From NCBI RefSeq assembly GCF_019457615.1, contig NZ_CP080414.1:4477501-4513856 (forward strand): 36,356 bases of DNA, given 5' to 3'. The stretch comes from Shewanella zhangzhouensis. GTDB lineage: Bacteria > Pseudomonadota > Gammaproteobacteria > Enterobacterales > Shewanellaceae. Below, piece after piece: positions 5,513-13,943 of this stretch (position 1 is the first letter of the stretch; the number at the start of each line of letters is the position of its first letter). The notes beneath the pieces were generated by a model. It ran no database searches. It had not been told where the DNA came from and saw only the letters and a program-made list of their open reading frames with translations. Both the position numbers and the translations under genes were made by a program.

Positions 5513-7342
5513 TTATTCCACCGTTACAGACTTGGCCAGGTTACGTGGCTGGTCCACATCCGTGCCTTTAATCAAGGCCACGTGGTACGACAGTAGCTGC
5601 AGCGGAATGGTGTAAATGAGCGGCGCCATAAACTCATCACAGTGAGGCACCGGGATCACCTTCATGGTGTCGTCCGAGGCAAACTCGGCATCCTTGTCGG
5701 CAAACACATACATCAGGCCGCCACGGGCACGGACTTCTTCCACGTTGGATTTCAGCTTTTCGAGCAGCTCGTTATTGGGCGCGACCACAATCACCGGCAT
5801 ATCGGCGTCGATCAGTGCTAGAGGGCCGTGTTTGAGTTCACCAGACGCATAAGCCTCGGCGTGGATGTAAGAGATTTCCTTGAGCTTGAGTGCCCCTTCC
5901 ATGGCGATGGGGTACTGATCGCCACGTCCGAGGAACAGCGCATGATGCTTGTCGGCAAAGTCTTCGGCCAATGAAGCAATAGCATCGTCCAGGCCCAGTG
6001 CCTGCTCAACCTTGGCGGGCAGTGATTGCAGGCTTTGGGTTAAAGATGATTGCAGCTCGGCAGACATGCCGTTGTTGCGACCAATCACTGCGGTCAGCAT
6101 CAGGAGGCCAGCCAGTTGCACGGTAAAGGCCTTGGTGGAGGCCACACCGATTTCAGCGCCCGCTTTCATCATGTAAGCCATGTCAGATTCGCGTACCAGG
6201 GATGAACCGGGGGCATTACAGATGGTCAGGGTGGCCTGATAGCCCATTTCTTTGGCCAGACGCAGCGCCGCCAGGGTATCGGCGGTCTCGCCGGACTGAG
6301 AAATGGTCACCAGCAGGCTGTTGGGGAACAGGTGCGACTTGCGATAACGGAATTCGGAAGCGATTTCCACGTTACAGGACACCCCGGCCCATTGCTCCAG
6401 CCAGTAACGGGCGGCCATGCCCGCGTGGTAGCTGGTACCACAGGCGATGATCTGCACGTGTTTGATGTCTTTCAAGAGGTCGGCTGCTTTGTCACCAAAT
6501 GCACTGTCCAGCACCTGCATGTTGGCGATGCGGCCTTCCAGGGTACGGGCCAGAGCACGTGGCTGTTCATAGATTTCCTTGAGCATATAGTGGCGGTATT
6601 CGCCCTTGTCGCCGGCATCGTGGGTGACTTCAGACTCTTTGGCTTCACGCTCTACCTCATTGCCATCCACATCGAAGATGCGCACGTTACGGCGGGTCAC
6701 TTCGGCCACATCACCTTCTTCAAGGAAAGCGAAGGTGCGGGTTACAGGCAGCAATGCCAACTGATCAGAGGCGACAAAGTTTTCACCCAGACCGAAACCA
6801 ATCACCAGCGGGCTGCCACTGCGGGCCACAACCAGACGCTCAGGGTCACGGCGGTCAATCACTACGGTACCGTAAGCGCCTTCGAGCTGCTTCACCGTGG
6901 CCTGAACTGCGGTCAGCAGCGACTCGGCGTTTTTCAGCTCATGATGCACCAGGTGACAAATCACTTCGGTGTCGGTATCTGAGTTGAACTGATACCCCAG
7001 CCCCTTCAAGCGCTCACGCAGCTTGGCGTGGTTTTCGATAATGCCGTTGTGCACCACCGCGATATCGCCCTCGGACTGGTGCGGGTGCGCGTTACGCTCA
7101 CTCGGCTCACCATGGGTGGCCCAGCGGGTATGGGCTATGCCTGTACCACCGGTAAGCGGTGCTTCGGCCAGTGCGTCGGCCAGCTCCTGTACCTTACCCA
7201 CCCGGCGGGTACGGTTCATTTCGGCATTCTGGATCACCGCCATACCGGCAGAGTCATAACCACGATATTCCAGACGACGCAGGCCCTCGAGCAAAATTTC
7301 GGCCACGTCCCTTTGCGCCACGGCGCCAACGATTCCACACAT
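5513..7342 (-). CDS. glmS: Glutamine-fructose-6-phosphate aminotransferase (isomerizing) GlmS
   Basis: A 609-residue cytosolic enzyme that makes glucosamine-6-phosphate from fructose-6-phosphate and glutamine, the first step to UDP-GlcNAc for peptidoglycan and lipopolysaccharide. The N-terminal glutaminase domain starts MCGIVGAV, with Cys2 as nucleophile after Met removal, and shows HTRWATHG near residue 72 and the NGIIENH motif near 99. Two sugar-isomerase (SIS) domains follow, with ACGTSYHA and SQSGETADT in the first and EGALKLKEISYIHAEAY in the second. The C-terminus DQPRNLAKSVTVE is the conserved stretch whose DNA is recognised by TnsD of Tn7. The start has GGAAA upstream. It lies 32 bp downstream of a DeoR-family regulator gene, so the two form an operon. 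glmU is separated from it by a siderophore receptor gene, unlike in E. coli. Confidence 0.98.
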   Translation of the reverse strand: MCGIVGAVAQRDVAEILLEGLRRLEYRGYDSAGMAVIQNAEMNRTRRVGKVQELADALAEAPLTGGTGIAHTRWATHGEPSERNAHPHQSEGDIAVVHNGIIENHAKLRERLKGLGYQFNSDTDTEVICHLVHHELKNAESLLTAVQATVKQLEGAYGTVVIDRRDPERLVVARSGSPLVIGFGLGENFVASDQLALLPVTRTFAFLEEGDVAEVTRRNVRIFDVDGNEVEREAKESEVTHDAGDKGEYRHYMLKEIYEQPRALARTLEGRIANMQVLDSAFGDKAADLLKDIKHVQIIACGTSYHAGMAARYWLEQWAGVSCNVEIASEFRYRKSHLFPNSLLVTISQSGETADTLAALRLAKEMGYQATLTICNAPGSSLVRESDMAYMMKAGAEIGVASTKAFTVQLAGLLMLTAVIGRNNGMSAELQSSLTQSLQSLPAKVEQALGLDDAIASLAEDFADKHHALFLGRGDQYPIAMEGALKLKEISYIHAEAYASGELKHGPLALIDADMPVIVVAPNNELLEKLKSNVEEVRARGGLMYVFADKDAEFASDDTMKVIPVPHCDEFMAPLIYTIPLQLLSYHVALIKGTDVDQPRNLAKSVTVE

Positions 7343-7374
7343 GCTTGTATTTCCGTAAGGTCTATAAAAACTAA

Positions 7375-8139
7375 TTACTGAACATCCGCCAGATACACCT
7401 TCACCCCATGGGCCTCTATGGTGGCCACTGCCTCTTTGGGCAATCTGTTGTCTGTGACCACTGCACTGACCTGACTCCAGGGCAGCTCGAGATTGGGAAT
7501 GCGTCGGCCTATCTTGTCGGACTCCAGCATGACAATCACCTCCCGCGACACCTCGGCCATCACACGTGACAGGCCAACGAGTTCGTTGAAGGTGGTGGTG
7601 CCGCGGCTGAGGTCTATACCATCGGCACCGATAAAGAGTTGATCGAAGTCGTAAGAGCGCAGCACCTGTTCGGCCACCAGCCCCTGAAAGCTTTCGGAAT
7701 GCGGATCCCAGGTGCCACCGGTCATCAGAAGTGTTGGTTCCTGCTCCAGTTCATGGATGGCATTGGCCAGCTGCAGCGAATTGGTCATCACCACCAGCCC
7801 ACGGCGATGGGCAAGTTCGGGGATAAGCCCCAGGGTGGTGCTGCCATAATCGATGATGATGCGGTTGTGGTCGCGGATGAGTTTGGCGGCCTCTTTGGCT
7901 ATGGCGAGCTTTACCGGGGAGATGGCCACTGCCTGGGCATTCAGCTCCTGGGGCAAGGGCACGGCGCCACCATAACGGCGAAACAGCAGGCCCGCTTTCT
8001 CAAGCTCGGCCAAATCCTTGCGAATGGTCACCTCGGAGGTGGCAAACTCGCTCGCCAATTGGTCCACATTCACCTCACCCTGAGCATTCAGAAGTTCGAT
8101 AATGCTGCGACGGCGCTGCTGAGTATTGCGTTTGGTCAT
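7375..8139 (-). CDS. DeoR-family transcriptional regulator, upstream of glmS
   Basis: A 254-residue regulator. The N-terminal helix-turn-helix (residues 5-57) has the DeoR-family signature, with TSEVTIRKDLAELEKAGLLFRRYGGAV. The C-terminal domain is the sugar-phosphate-sensing DeoRC fold, with IIIDYGSTTLGLIPELA, VMTNSLQLANAI, LLMTGGTWDP and LFIGADGIDLSRGTT. Family members sense phosphorylated sugars. Because it is cotranscribed with glmS, an amino-sugar phosphate ligand and control of its own operon are likely, but this is inference. A good promoter and a perfect palindrome lie just upstream (8158-8205), consistent with autoregulation. Confidence 0.88.
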   Translation of the reverse strand: MTKRNTQQRRRSIIELLNAQGEVNVDQLASEFATSEVTIRKDLAELEKAGLLFRRYGGAVPLPQELNAQAVAISPVKLAIAKEAAKLIRDHNRIIIDYGSTTLGLIPELAHRRGLVVMTNSLQLANAIHELEQEPTLLMTGGTWDPHSESFQGLVAEQVLRSYDFDQLFIGADGIDLSRGTTTFNELVGLSRVMAEVSREVIVMLESDKIGRRIPNLELPWSQVSAVVTDNRLPKEAVATIEAHGVKVYLADVQ

Positions 8140-8157
8140 CCGTTACTTTCAACTTAA

Positions 8158-8172
8158 CTTTCGAATCGAAAG
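8158..8172. promoter_or_regulatory. Perfect palindrome, probable operator of the DeoR-type regulator
   Basis: CTTTCGAATCGAAAG is a perfect 7-1-7 inverted repeat 18 bp before the regulator's start codon and just downstream of the -10 element at 8177. Its CGAAA half-site recurs at 8189-8193 and 8209-8213, spaced 22 and 20 bp, close to two helical turns. This position fits an autoregulatory operator. Confidence 0.6.
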
Positions 8173-8176
8173 ATAG

Positions 8177-8205
8177 ATTATATTAAAACGAAACAAAATA
8201 ACCAA
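8177..8205 (-). promoter_or_regulatory. Sigma-70 promoter of the deoR-family/glmS operon
   Basis: On the reverse strand, TTGGTT (8205-8200), a 17-bp spacer and a consensus TATAAT (8182-8177). Transcription would start inside or next to the palindromic operator. Confidence 0.75.
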
Positions 8206-8227
8206 GAGCGAAATTTAGACCGTGAAA

Positions 8228-8253
8228 ACAAAAGGCAGCCTTGTGGCTGCCTT
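8228..8253 (-). terminator. Terminator of the TonB-dependent receptor gene
   Basis: Reverse-strand hairpin AAGGCAGCC / GGCTGCCTT with a 4-base loop, followed by TTGTTTT, 30 bp after the receptor stop codon. Confidence 0.8.
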
Positions 8254-8282
8254 GGATGTTTGGGTGGAATGCCCGGGAAAGA

Positions 8283-10376
8283 TTAGAACTTGGCGTTCAA
8301 AGCCAGGCTGAAGTGGCGTCCCTGTCCCAGGGTGACCATCTGGTAGTTACCGCCGTCCAGGTACTCGGTATCAAACAGGTTGCGCACGTTGGCACGAATG
8401 CCGATTTCACTGCCGCCGATATCGAAGGTATAAGCGGCGCCCATATCGAAACGCACATAACCATCTTTGCTGATGCTGTTTGGGGTATCGGCAAAACGTT
8501 CACCCACATAAACAGCGCCCAGGTTAACCGCAAAGTTATCCGTTACTTCGTAGCGGCTCCAGATATTCGCCGACCACTCCGGGGCATCGATAGGTGTCTT
8601 GCCATTCAGGCTGTCGGCGGTTTTGTACTCGGCATCCAAATACATCATGGAGGCGGTTAAAAACAGGCTGTCACTGACCTGCCCCTGGGCACCCAGCTCC
8701 ATCCCTTTATGATGCTGAATCCCATCCTGACGGGTGACCCTGGTGATATCGCCCACGGGCACATCCAGGGTATGCACCACAATACGGTTATCGATTTCGA
8801 TATCGAACAGGGCGCCGGTCAGCAGCAGACCGCCATTCATCAGTTCCCACTTGGCACCCAGTTCATATTGGGTACCAAATTCAGGATCCAGCTCCATGTC
8901 ATTGCTCAGGTCATTCTCATCATTGACCTTACCCTGGGGGACAAAACTCCTGGAGTAGTTGGCGTACAGGCTCAAGTCCTGCTGCGGCTGCCAGATCAGG
9001 CCAAATTTGGGTGATACGGCATTATCGTTGCCTGAGTCTTCCTTTTGCTCATCGAAACGTACACCGGCCAATACCTTCCACTGGTCGTTGATACTGATAA
9101 GGTCTTGCAGATAGACACCGTAGAACTCATAACCGCTGGTGGACCAACTGGTGTCATCCTTATAGGAAATGTCGGGACGGGGCACAGCCACACCGGGCAT
9201 GACATTTTGCCGCGCACCGGATGATCTCAATTGGGCGTAGCCGTAATCGAGCTTGTTTGCGCCAAGCAGTAGCTTGTGCTCCATCCCCGCCAGCTCAAAC
9301 TCACCATTTAGGTCCACATAGGCCGTCTTGTGGCTCCAGTCGTCGAAACGGTCGAATGGGCTTATCTGGTACCCGGTGCTCATGGCGTCGGTATTGTAAC
9401 GTGGGGCCGAGTCAAAGCGCTGCCGATTGAACTGCTGGTCGTTGTAGCCAACCTTAAGCTTCCAGTTATCACTTAACTGCCAAGCCAAATCGGCGCCCAG
9501 ATTGGTAATGCTGTTGTCGGTAAATGCCCAGGGCATATCCCAGATTTGCTCCCGGCTGCCGATAAGATTTCCGTCTGCATCAAGCCAACCACCAATATCG
9601 ATACCGGCCTTGTCTTCGGTACGATCGTAACGCAGCGACAGCAACAGGTTGTCGGTAATGTCATAGTCCAGGGCGATAAAGCCCAGCCAGCGGTCCCGCT
9701 CCTGCTGCCCGGCCGACTCCCCGGCCAGAGGTGAATAGCTGCGCCAGTACTCCGTGTCCTGTTTCACGGCCACAGCACGGTAACGCAGAGAATCAGTCAG
9801 CGCACCACCTGCATCCAGCTGGAAACGGGTCGAGCCTTCTTCGTCGGTATCAAAGCCCAGTTCGAACAGGCGATCAAAAGTAGGCTTCTTGGTCACCATG
9901 TTGACCAGACCACCGGGGCCAGACTGGCCATAGAGCATGGACGAGGGGCCTTTTAATACTTCCACCTGGCTTAAGATTTCTATCGGCAGCACATAGTGGG
10001 CAAACAATTGATGACCATTGGCGAGGTAGCCAGAGCCCGAGTCCAGCTCAAACCCGCGCAGTGAAAACACCTGACGGTTCCAGCGCTGAGTTCCCGCTGT
10101 AATGGAAGAGTCGTTCACCAGCACTTCAGCAAGGTTGGTGGCCAGCTGCTCGTCTGTTACGAAGTCCGGGATCACACTCACTGACTGTGGCGTCTCCAGC
10201 AATGACATATCGCCGCGCATCGCGCCATTGGCAGCACCGACCTTGTATTCGTTAAAGCTGCGGCCTTTAACTTCGATACGCTCCATGTCGCCATGGGATG
10301 CGTCATCGGCAAGTGCCAGCGGGGATTGCAGCGCAGCCACGACGGCCAGGCTCAGGGTGGAGAATTTGAGTGACAT
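8283..10376 (-). CDS. TonB-dependent siderophore receptor
   Basis: A 697-residue outer-membrane receptor for ferric siderophore uptake energised by TonB-ExbBD. Residues 1-23 are a Sec signal peptide ending LALA before DD. A TonB-box-like stretch ERIEVKG follows, then the plug domain with ETPQSVSVIPDFVTDEQ, FSLRGFELDSGSGYLANG and VEVLKGPSSMLYGQSGPGGLVNMVTKKP, which is typical of the FhuA/FhuE/FoxA-like siderophore subfamily. The remaining residues form the beta barrel, with repeated aromatic strands and a terminal phenylalanine (SLALNAKF) used by the BAM machinery. A Fur box lies 57 bp upstream and GAGG precedes the start. The substrate cannot be told from sequence; a hydroxamate is likely by family. 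It stands alone between two terminators and interrupts the glmU-glmS neighbourhood. Confidence 0.9.
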   Translation of the reverse strand: MSLKFSTLSLAVVAALQSPLALADDASHGDMERIEVKGRSFNEYKVGAANGAMRGDMSLLETPQSVSVIPDFVTDEQLATNLAEVLVNDSSITAGTQRWNRQVFSLRGFELDSGSGYLANGHQLFAHYVLPIEILSQVEVLKGPSSMLYGQSGPGGLVNMVTKKPTFDRLFELGFDTDEEGSTRFQLDAGGALTDSLRYRAVAVKQDTEYWRSYSPLAGESAGQQERDRWLGFIALDYDITDNLLLSLRYDRTEDKAGIDIGGWLDADGNLIGSREQIWDMPWAFTDNSITNLGADLAWQLSDNWKLKVGYNDQQFNRQRFDSAPRYNTDAMSTGYQISPFDRFDDWSHKTAYVDLNGEFELAGMEHKLLLGANKLDYGYAQLRSSGARQNVMPGVAVPRPDISYKDDTSWSTSGYEFYGVYLQDLISINDQWKVLAGVRFDEQKEDSGNDNAVSPKFGLIWQPQQDLSLYANYSRSFVPQGKVNDENDLSNDMELDPEFGTQYELGAKWELMNGGLLLTGALFDIEIDNRIVVHTLDVPVGDITRVTRQDGIQHHKGMELGAQGQVSDSLFLTASMMYLDAEYKTADSLNGKTPIDAPEWSANIWSRYEVTDNFAVNLGAVYVGERFADTPNSISKDGYVRFDMGAAYTFDIGGSEIGIRANVRNLFDTEYLDGGNYQMVTLGQGRHFSLALNAKF

Positions 10377-10432
10377 GCCTACCTCTTTACCAACTCTGTC
10401 AAAAAGTATTACGAAACTGGCAGCACTATAAT

Positions 10433-10447
10433 TGAGAATGGTTCTTA
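10433..10447 (-). promoter_or_regulatory. Probable Fur box of the siderophore receptor gene
   Basis: TGAGAATGGTTCTTA matches most of the 7-1-7 Fur consensus TGATAATNATTATCA, with AT-rich flanks extending the dyad. It lies 57 bp upstream of the receptor start, where a promoter is expected. Confidence 0.7.
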
Positions 10448-10516
10448 TTTGATTTTCTTTACGGTAATTTACAATTGCAGGTGAAGGCGCTCACAAAAGC
10501 ATTGGTGTGAAAACAA

Positions 10517-10542
10517 AAAAGCGGCGCAAATGCGCCGCTTTT
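10517..10542. terminator. Terminator after glmU, bidirectional
   Basis: Stem AAAAGCGGCGCA / TGCGCCGCTTTT with a minimal loop, immediately downstream of the glmU stop (10557) on the reverse strand, with a T run after it on that strand. Confidence 0.88.
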
Positions 10543-10556
10543 CAATGAGAAGTGGA

Positions 10557-11921
10557 TTACTTTGGCTTTTTCACCGGACGCTGCCAGCCCTGAATATGGC
10601 GCTGCTTTACCCGGGTGATAACCAGCTCGTTTTCGCCCACTTCGTGGGTCACGGTAGAACCGGCGCCCAGGGTAGCACCTTTACGGATGACTACTGGCGC
10701 CACCAGCTGGGTATCGCTGCCAACAAAGACATCGTCTTCAATCACGGTGAGGTGTTTGTTGGCGCCATCGTAGTTACAGGTGATGGTACCGGCGCCTATG
10801 TTTACGCCTTTGCCAATTTCGGCATCACCGAGGTACGCCAGGTGCCCGGCTTTGGAGCCTTCACCGAGTACGGCTTTCTTCATTTCGACAAAGTTGCCAA
10901 TGTGGGCGTCTTTGTGCAGCTCAGCGCCGGGGCGCAGACGGGCGAACGGGCCCGCACTGGCGCTATCGCCCAGTTTGGCACCTTCGATGATAGTGTAGGG
11001 TTTGATGTCGGCGTTGTCGGCAATCTCACAGTCAATCAAGATAGCACCGGCACCAATGGTGACATTATTACCAAGCTTAACCTTGCCTTCAAAAATCACG
11101 TTTACATCAATCATCACGTCCATGCCCACAGTCACGTCACCGCGAATATCGATACGGGCCGGGTCACGCAGGTTGGCACCATTAAGCATCAGCTCTTCGG
11201 CGCGGCGGGCCTGATAGGCACGCTCCAATGCCGCCAGCTGCACCCGGTTATTGGCGCCTTCGGTTTCAATGGGATTGGTGGGGTGAGCGGTATCAATGGC
11301 CACACCATCGGCGTGGGCCATGGCGATAACGTCAGTGAGGTAGAACTCGCCCTGGGCGTTGTTGTTCTCGAGGCGACCAAGCCAACTTTTTAACCGCTTG
11401 CCCGGCAGCGCCATGATGCCGCTGTTGATTTCATTTATCTTGAGCTGCTCTGGGCTGGCATCCTTTTGCTCGATGATACCGACGACTTTGCCGCCTTCCC
11501 GCACTATGCGGCCATAGCCGGTGGGGTTATCCAGATGTACGGTCAGCACGGCCACGCCGTCGGGTTGACGGGCAGCCAGCAGGGCTTCGAGGGTTTCCTT
11601 GCGGGTGAGCGGCACATCGCCGTAAAGCACCAGCACTGTATCCTCGTCATTAATGTGGTCAATCGCCTGCGCCACCGCGTGGCCAGTACCCAGCTGCTCG
11701 GCCTGCAGCACGAAATTCAGCGGCTGCTCACCCAGTTTGTTCTTCAGCAGGTCGCCGCCGTAACCATACACCAGATTAATCTTATCGGCATTGAGTTCGT
11801 GGGCCGTGTCTATCACGTGCTGAACCATGGGCTTGTGGGCGACGCTGTGCAGCACTTTGGGCAGGTCTGAGCGCATGCGGGTGCCTTTTCCGGCGGCAAG
11901 AATGACAACATTGAGTGACAT
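10557..11921 (-). CDS. glmU: Bifunctional N-acetylglucosamine-1-phosphate uridyltransferase / glucosamine-1-phosphate acetyltransferase GlmU
   Basis: A 454-residue bifunctional cytosolic enzyme (E. coli GlmU has 456) that acetylates glucosamine-1-phosphate and then transfers UMP to give UDP-GlcNAc. The N-terminal uridyltransferase domain begins LNVVILAAGKGTRMRSDLPK, with QAEQLGTGHA and VLYGDVPL further on. The C-terminal half is a left-handed beta helix of hexapeptide repeats (IGAGAILIDCEI, VNIGAGTITCNYDGANKH), ending KRHIQGWQRPVKKPK. The start at 11921 is preferred over an upstream in-frame codon at 11951 because the protein then begins MSLNVVIL and AAGGG lies seven bases before. It is downstream of atpC but separated by a strong terminator, so it probably has its own promoter in 11922-12014. 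Confidence 0.97.
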   Translation of the reverse strand: MSLNVVILAAGKGTRMRSDLPKVLHSVAHKPMVQHVIDTAHELNADKINLVYGYGGDLLKNKLGEQPLNFVLQAEQLGTGHAVAQAIDHINDEDTVLVLYGDVPLTRKETLEALLAARQPDGVAVLTVHLDNPTGYGRIVREGGKVVGIIEQKDASPEQLKINEINSGIMALPGKRLKSWLGRLENNNAQGEFYLTDVIAMAHADGVAIDTAHPTNPIETEGANNRVQLAALERAYQARRAEELMLNGANLRDPARIDIRGDVTVGMDVMIDVNVIFEGKVKLGNNVTIGAGAILIDCEIADNADIKPYTIIEGAKLGDSASAGPFARLRPGAELHKDAHIGNFVEMKKAVLGEGSKAGHLAYLGDAEIGKGVNIGAGTITCNYDGANKHLTVIEDDVFVGSDTQLVAPVVIRKGATLGAGSTVTHEVGENELVITRVKQRHIQGWQRPVKKPK

Positions 11922-11974
11922 AGGAGGTCCCTTATTTTTAATCTCGCGCAAGTGTACCCGAATGCCGACTAAAA

Positions 11975-11991
11975 TTCAGCGCAGCGCTGAA
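11975..11991. promoter_or_regulatory. Perfect palindrome in the glmU upstream region
   Basis: TTCAGCGCAGCGCTGAA is an 8-1-8 perfect inverted repeat between the atpC terminator and glmU, 54 bp before the glmU start. It has no T run, so it is not a terminator. It could be an operator or leader hairpin; no assignment is possible. Confidence 0.4.
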
Positions 11992-12014
11992 CTGAGCGCC
12001 TTATTTTTGCCAAT

Positions 12015-12042
12015 AAAAAAGGCGCCCTGGGGCGCCTTTTTT
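12015..12042. terminator. Terminator of the atp operon
   Basis: Stem AAAAAAGGCGCC / GGCGCCTTTTTT with loop CTGG, symmetrical and therefore active both ways, 15 bp after the atpC stop. Confidence 0.93.
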
Positions 12043-12056
12043 GGGACACATTCACC

Positions 12057-12482
12057 TTATCTGGCAATGTTCTTCTTGATGGTTTCAACCACACGCAGCT
12101 GAGCTACGGCCTTGGCCAGCTCGATGGCTGCCGCGGCATAGTTGAAATCGGCACCGGCTTCGGCCATATGGGCCTCGGCGCGACGTTTGGCTTCCAGAGC
12201 CGCCTGCTCATCAATGTCTTTGGCACGCAAAGCCACATCAGCCAGCACAGACACAGAATTGGCTTGTACTTCCAGCAAACCGCCGGACAGGTAGAAGACC
12301 TCTTCTTTACCGTGCTGCTTAACGATGCGCACCATGCCAGGTTTGATAAAAGTCAGCAGAGGGGCGTGACCAGGCATGATGCCCAGCTCACCCTCGCCAC
12401 CGGTCACTTGCAGGTGTTCTACCAGACCGGAAAAAATGCGAGTTTCTGCACTTACGATATCAAGATGTACTGTCATGGCCAT
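12057..12482 (-). CDS. atpC: ATP synthase F1 epsilon subunit
   Basis: A 141-residue subunit of the F1 central stalk that joins gamma to the c-ring and inhibits ATP hydrolysis. It has the N-terminal beta sandwich (VHLDIVSAETRIFSGLVEHLQVTGGEGELGIMPGHAPLLT, with the conserved GELGIMPGHAPLLT turn) and the C-terminal two-helix region rich in Ala, Glu and Lys. The start at 12482 is chosen because GGAGA stands five bases before it; an in-frame ATG at 12494 lacks a ribosome site. Last gene of the atp operon, 35 bp after atpD, followed by a strong terminator. Confidence 0.96.
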   Translation of the reverse strand: MAMTVHLDIVSAETRIFSGLVEHLQVTGGEGELGIMPGHAPLLTFIKPGMVRIVKQHGKEEVFYLSGGLLEVQANSVSVLADVALRAKDIDEQAALEAKRRAEAHMAEAGADFNYAAAAIELAKAVAQLRVVETIKKNIAR

Positions 12483-12517
12483 AGCGTTCTCCATTTAAGA
12501 CTCAGGCAGGGCCCGAA

Positions 12518-13906
12518 TTACTTCTTGTTGGCTTTCTCAACGGCTTCGTCGACAGAGCCAACCATGTAGAACGCTTGCTCTGGAACGTGGTCGAACTCAC
12601 CTTCCAGAATGCCCTTGAAGCCACGGATAGTGTCTTTCAGAGGCACGTACTTACCAGGAGAACCGGTAAATACTTCCGCTACGTGGAAAGGCTGAGACAG
12701 GAAACGCTCAATCTTACGGGCGCGGGATACTGTCATCTTATCGTCGTCTGACAGTTCGTCCATACCCAGGATGGCGATGATGTCTTTCAGCTCTTTGTAG
12801 CGCTGCAGAACGTTTTGAACGCCGTTAGCCACGTCATAGTGCTCTTGGCCAACTACCAGAGGATCCAACTGACGAGAGGTGGAATCCAGTGGGTCAACCG
12901 CTGGGTAGATACCCAGAGAAGCGATTTGACGAGACAGTACCACGGTCGCATCCAAGTGGGCGAAGGTGGTGGCTGGGCTTGGGTCGGTCAAGTCGTCCGC
13001 TGGTACGTATACCGCCTGTACGGAGGTAATAGAACCAGTCTTGGTAGAAGTAATACGCTCCTGGAGTACACCCATCTCCTCAGCCAGAGTAGGCTGATAA
13101 CCTACGGCTGATGGCATACGGCCCAGCAGTGCTGATACTTCGGTACCAGCCAGGGTATAACGGTAGATGTTGTCTACGAACAACAGTACGTCTTTACCCT
13201 CGTCACGGAACTTCTCGGCCATGGTCAGACCGGTCAGGGCCACACGCAGACGGTTTCCTGGTGGCTCGTTCATCTGACCGTACACCATGGCTACCTTGTC
13301 CAGTACGCCTGATTCCATCATTTCGTAGTAGAAGTCGTTACCTTCACGGGTACGCTCACCTACACCAGCGAATACTGACAGACCAGAGTGGGCCTTGGCG
13401 ATGTTGTTGATCAGTTCCATCATGTTAACTGTCTTACCAACGCCCGCACCACCGAACAGACCTACTTTACCACCCTTAGCGAATGGACATACCAGGTCGA
13501 TTACCTTGATACCGGTTTCCAGCAGTTCAGTCGTGTTTGACTGCTCTTCATAGGAAGGAGCGGCACGGTGAATAACATAACGATCTTCTTCACCGATAGG
13601 ACCCGCTTCATCCACAGGCTCGCCCAGCACGTTCATGATACGACCGAGAGTGGCCTTACCAACAGGAACGGCAATAGCGGAACCAGTGTTTTCAACCTCG
13701 ATACCACGACGCAGACCGTCGGAAGAACCCATGGCGATGGTACGAACCACACCGCCACCGAGCTGCTGCTGAACTTCCAGCACCAGGCCGTTACAGGTAC
13801 CTTCACCTGTGATCTTCAGAGCGTCATATACCTGAGGTACGGCATGCTGTGGAAACTCTACGTCCACAACCGCGCCAATTACTTGGACAACAGTACCTGT
13901 GCTCAT
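12518..13906 (-). CDS. atpD: ATP synthase F1 beta subunit (catalytic)
   Basis: A 462-residue catalytic subunit. Walker A is GGAGVGKT (about residues 148-155), followed by the GERTREGNDFYYEM loop containing the catalytic glutamate, Walker B in DVLLFVDNIYRYT, and the DELSDDDK (DELSEED-like) C-terminal region. The Walker B stretch reads VDNIYRYT where E. coli has VDNIYRYT, so nothing is odd there. Length matches the family. It lies between atpG (37 bp upstream) and atpC in the operon. Confidence 0.98.
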   Translation of the reverse strand: MSTGTVVQVIGAVVDVEFPQHAVPQVYDALKITGEGTCNGLVLEVQQQLGGGVVRTIAMGSSDGLRRGIEVENTGSAIAVPVGKATLGRIMNVLGEPVDEAGPIGEEDRYVIHRAAPSYEEQSNTTELLETGIKVIDLVCPFAKGGKVGLFGGAGVGKTVNMMELINNIAKAHSGLSVFAGVGERTREGNDFYYEMMESGVLDKVAMVYGQMNEPPGNRLRVALTGLTMAEKFRDEGKDVLLFVDNIYRYTLAGTEVSALLGRMPSAVGYQPTLAEEMGVLQERITSTKTGSITSVQAVYVPADDLTDPSPATTFAHLDATVVLSRQIASLGIYPAVDPLDSTSRQLDPLVVGQEHYDVANGVQNVLQRYKELKDIIAILGMDELSDDDKMTVSRARKIERFLSQPFHVAEVFTGSPGKYVPLKDTIRGFKGILEGEFDHVPEQAFYMVGSVDEAVEKANKK

Positions 13907-13943
13907 GATTAATCCTCTAAAACTTGTATTCGTTACCTAAGCC

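Noticed and set aside
6332..6982. Forward-strand open frame of 216 codons
   Set aside because: Antisense to glmS, a shadow frame.
9760..9768. parS half-site TGTTTCACG
   Set aside because: Only half of the 16-bp consensus is present, and it lies inside the receptor gene. I found no perfect parS in the window.
10530..11393. Forward-strand open frame of 287 codons
   Set aside because: Antisense to glmU. Its glycine-rich pattern is the mirror of the hexapeptide repeats on the true strand.
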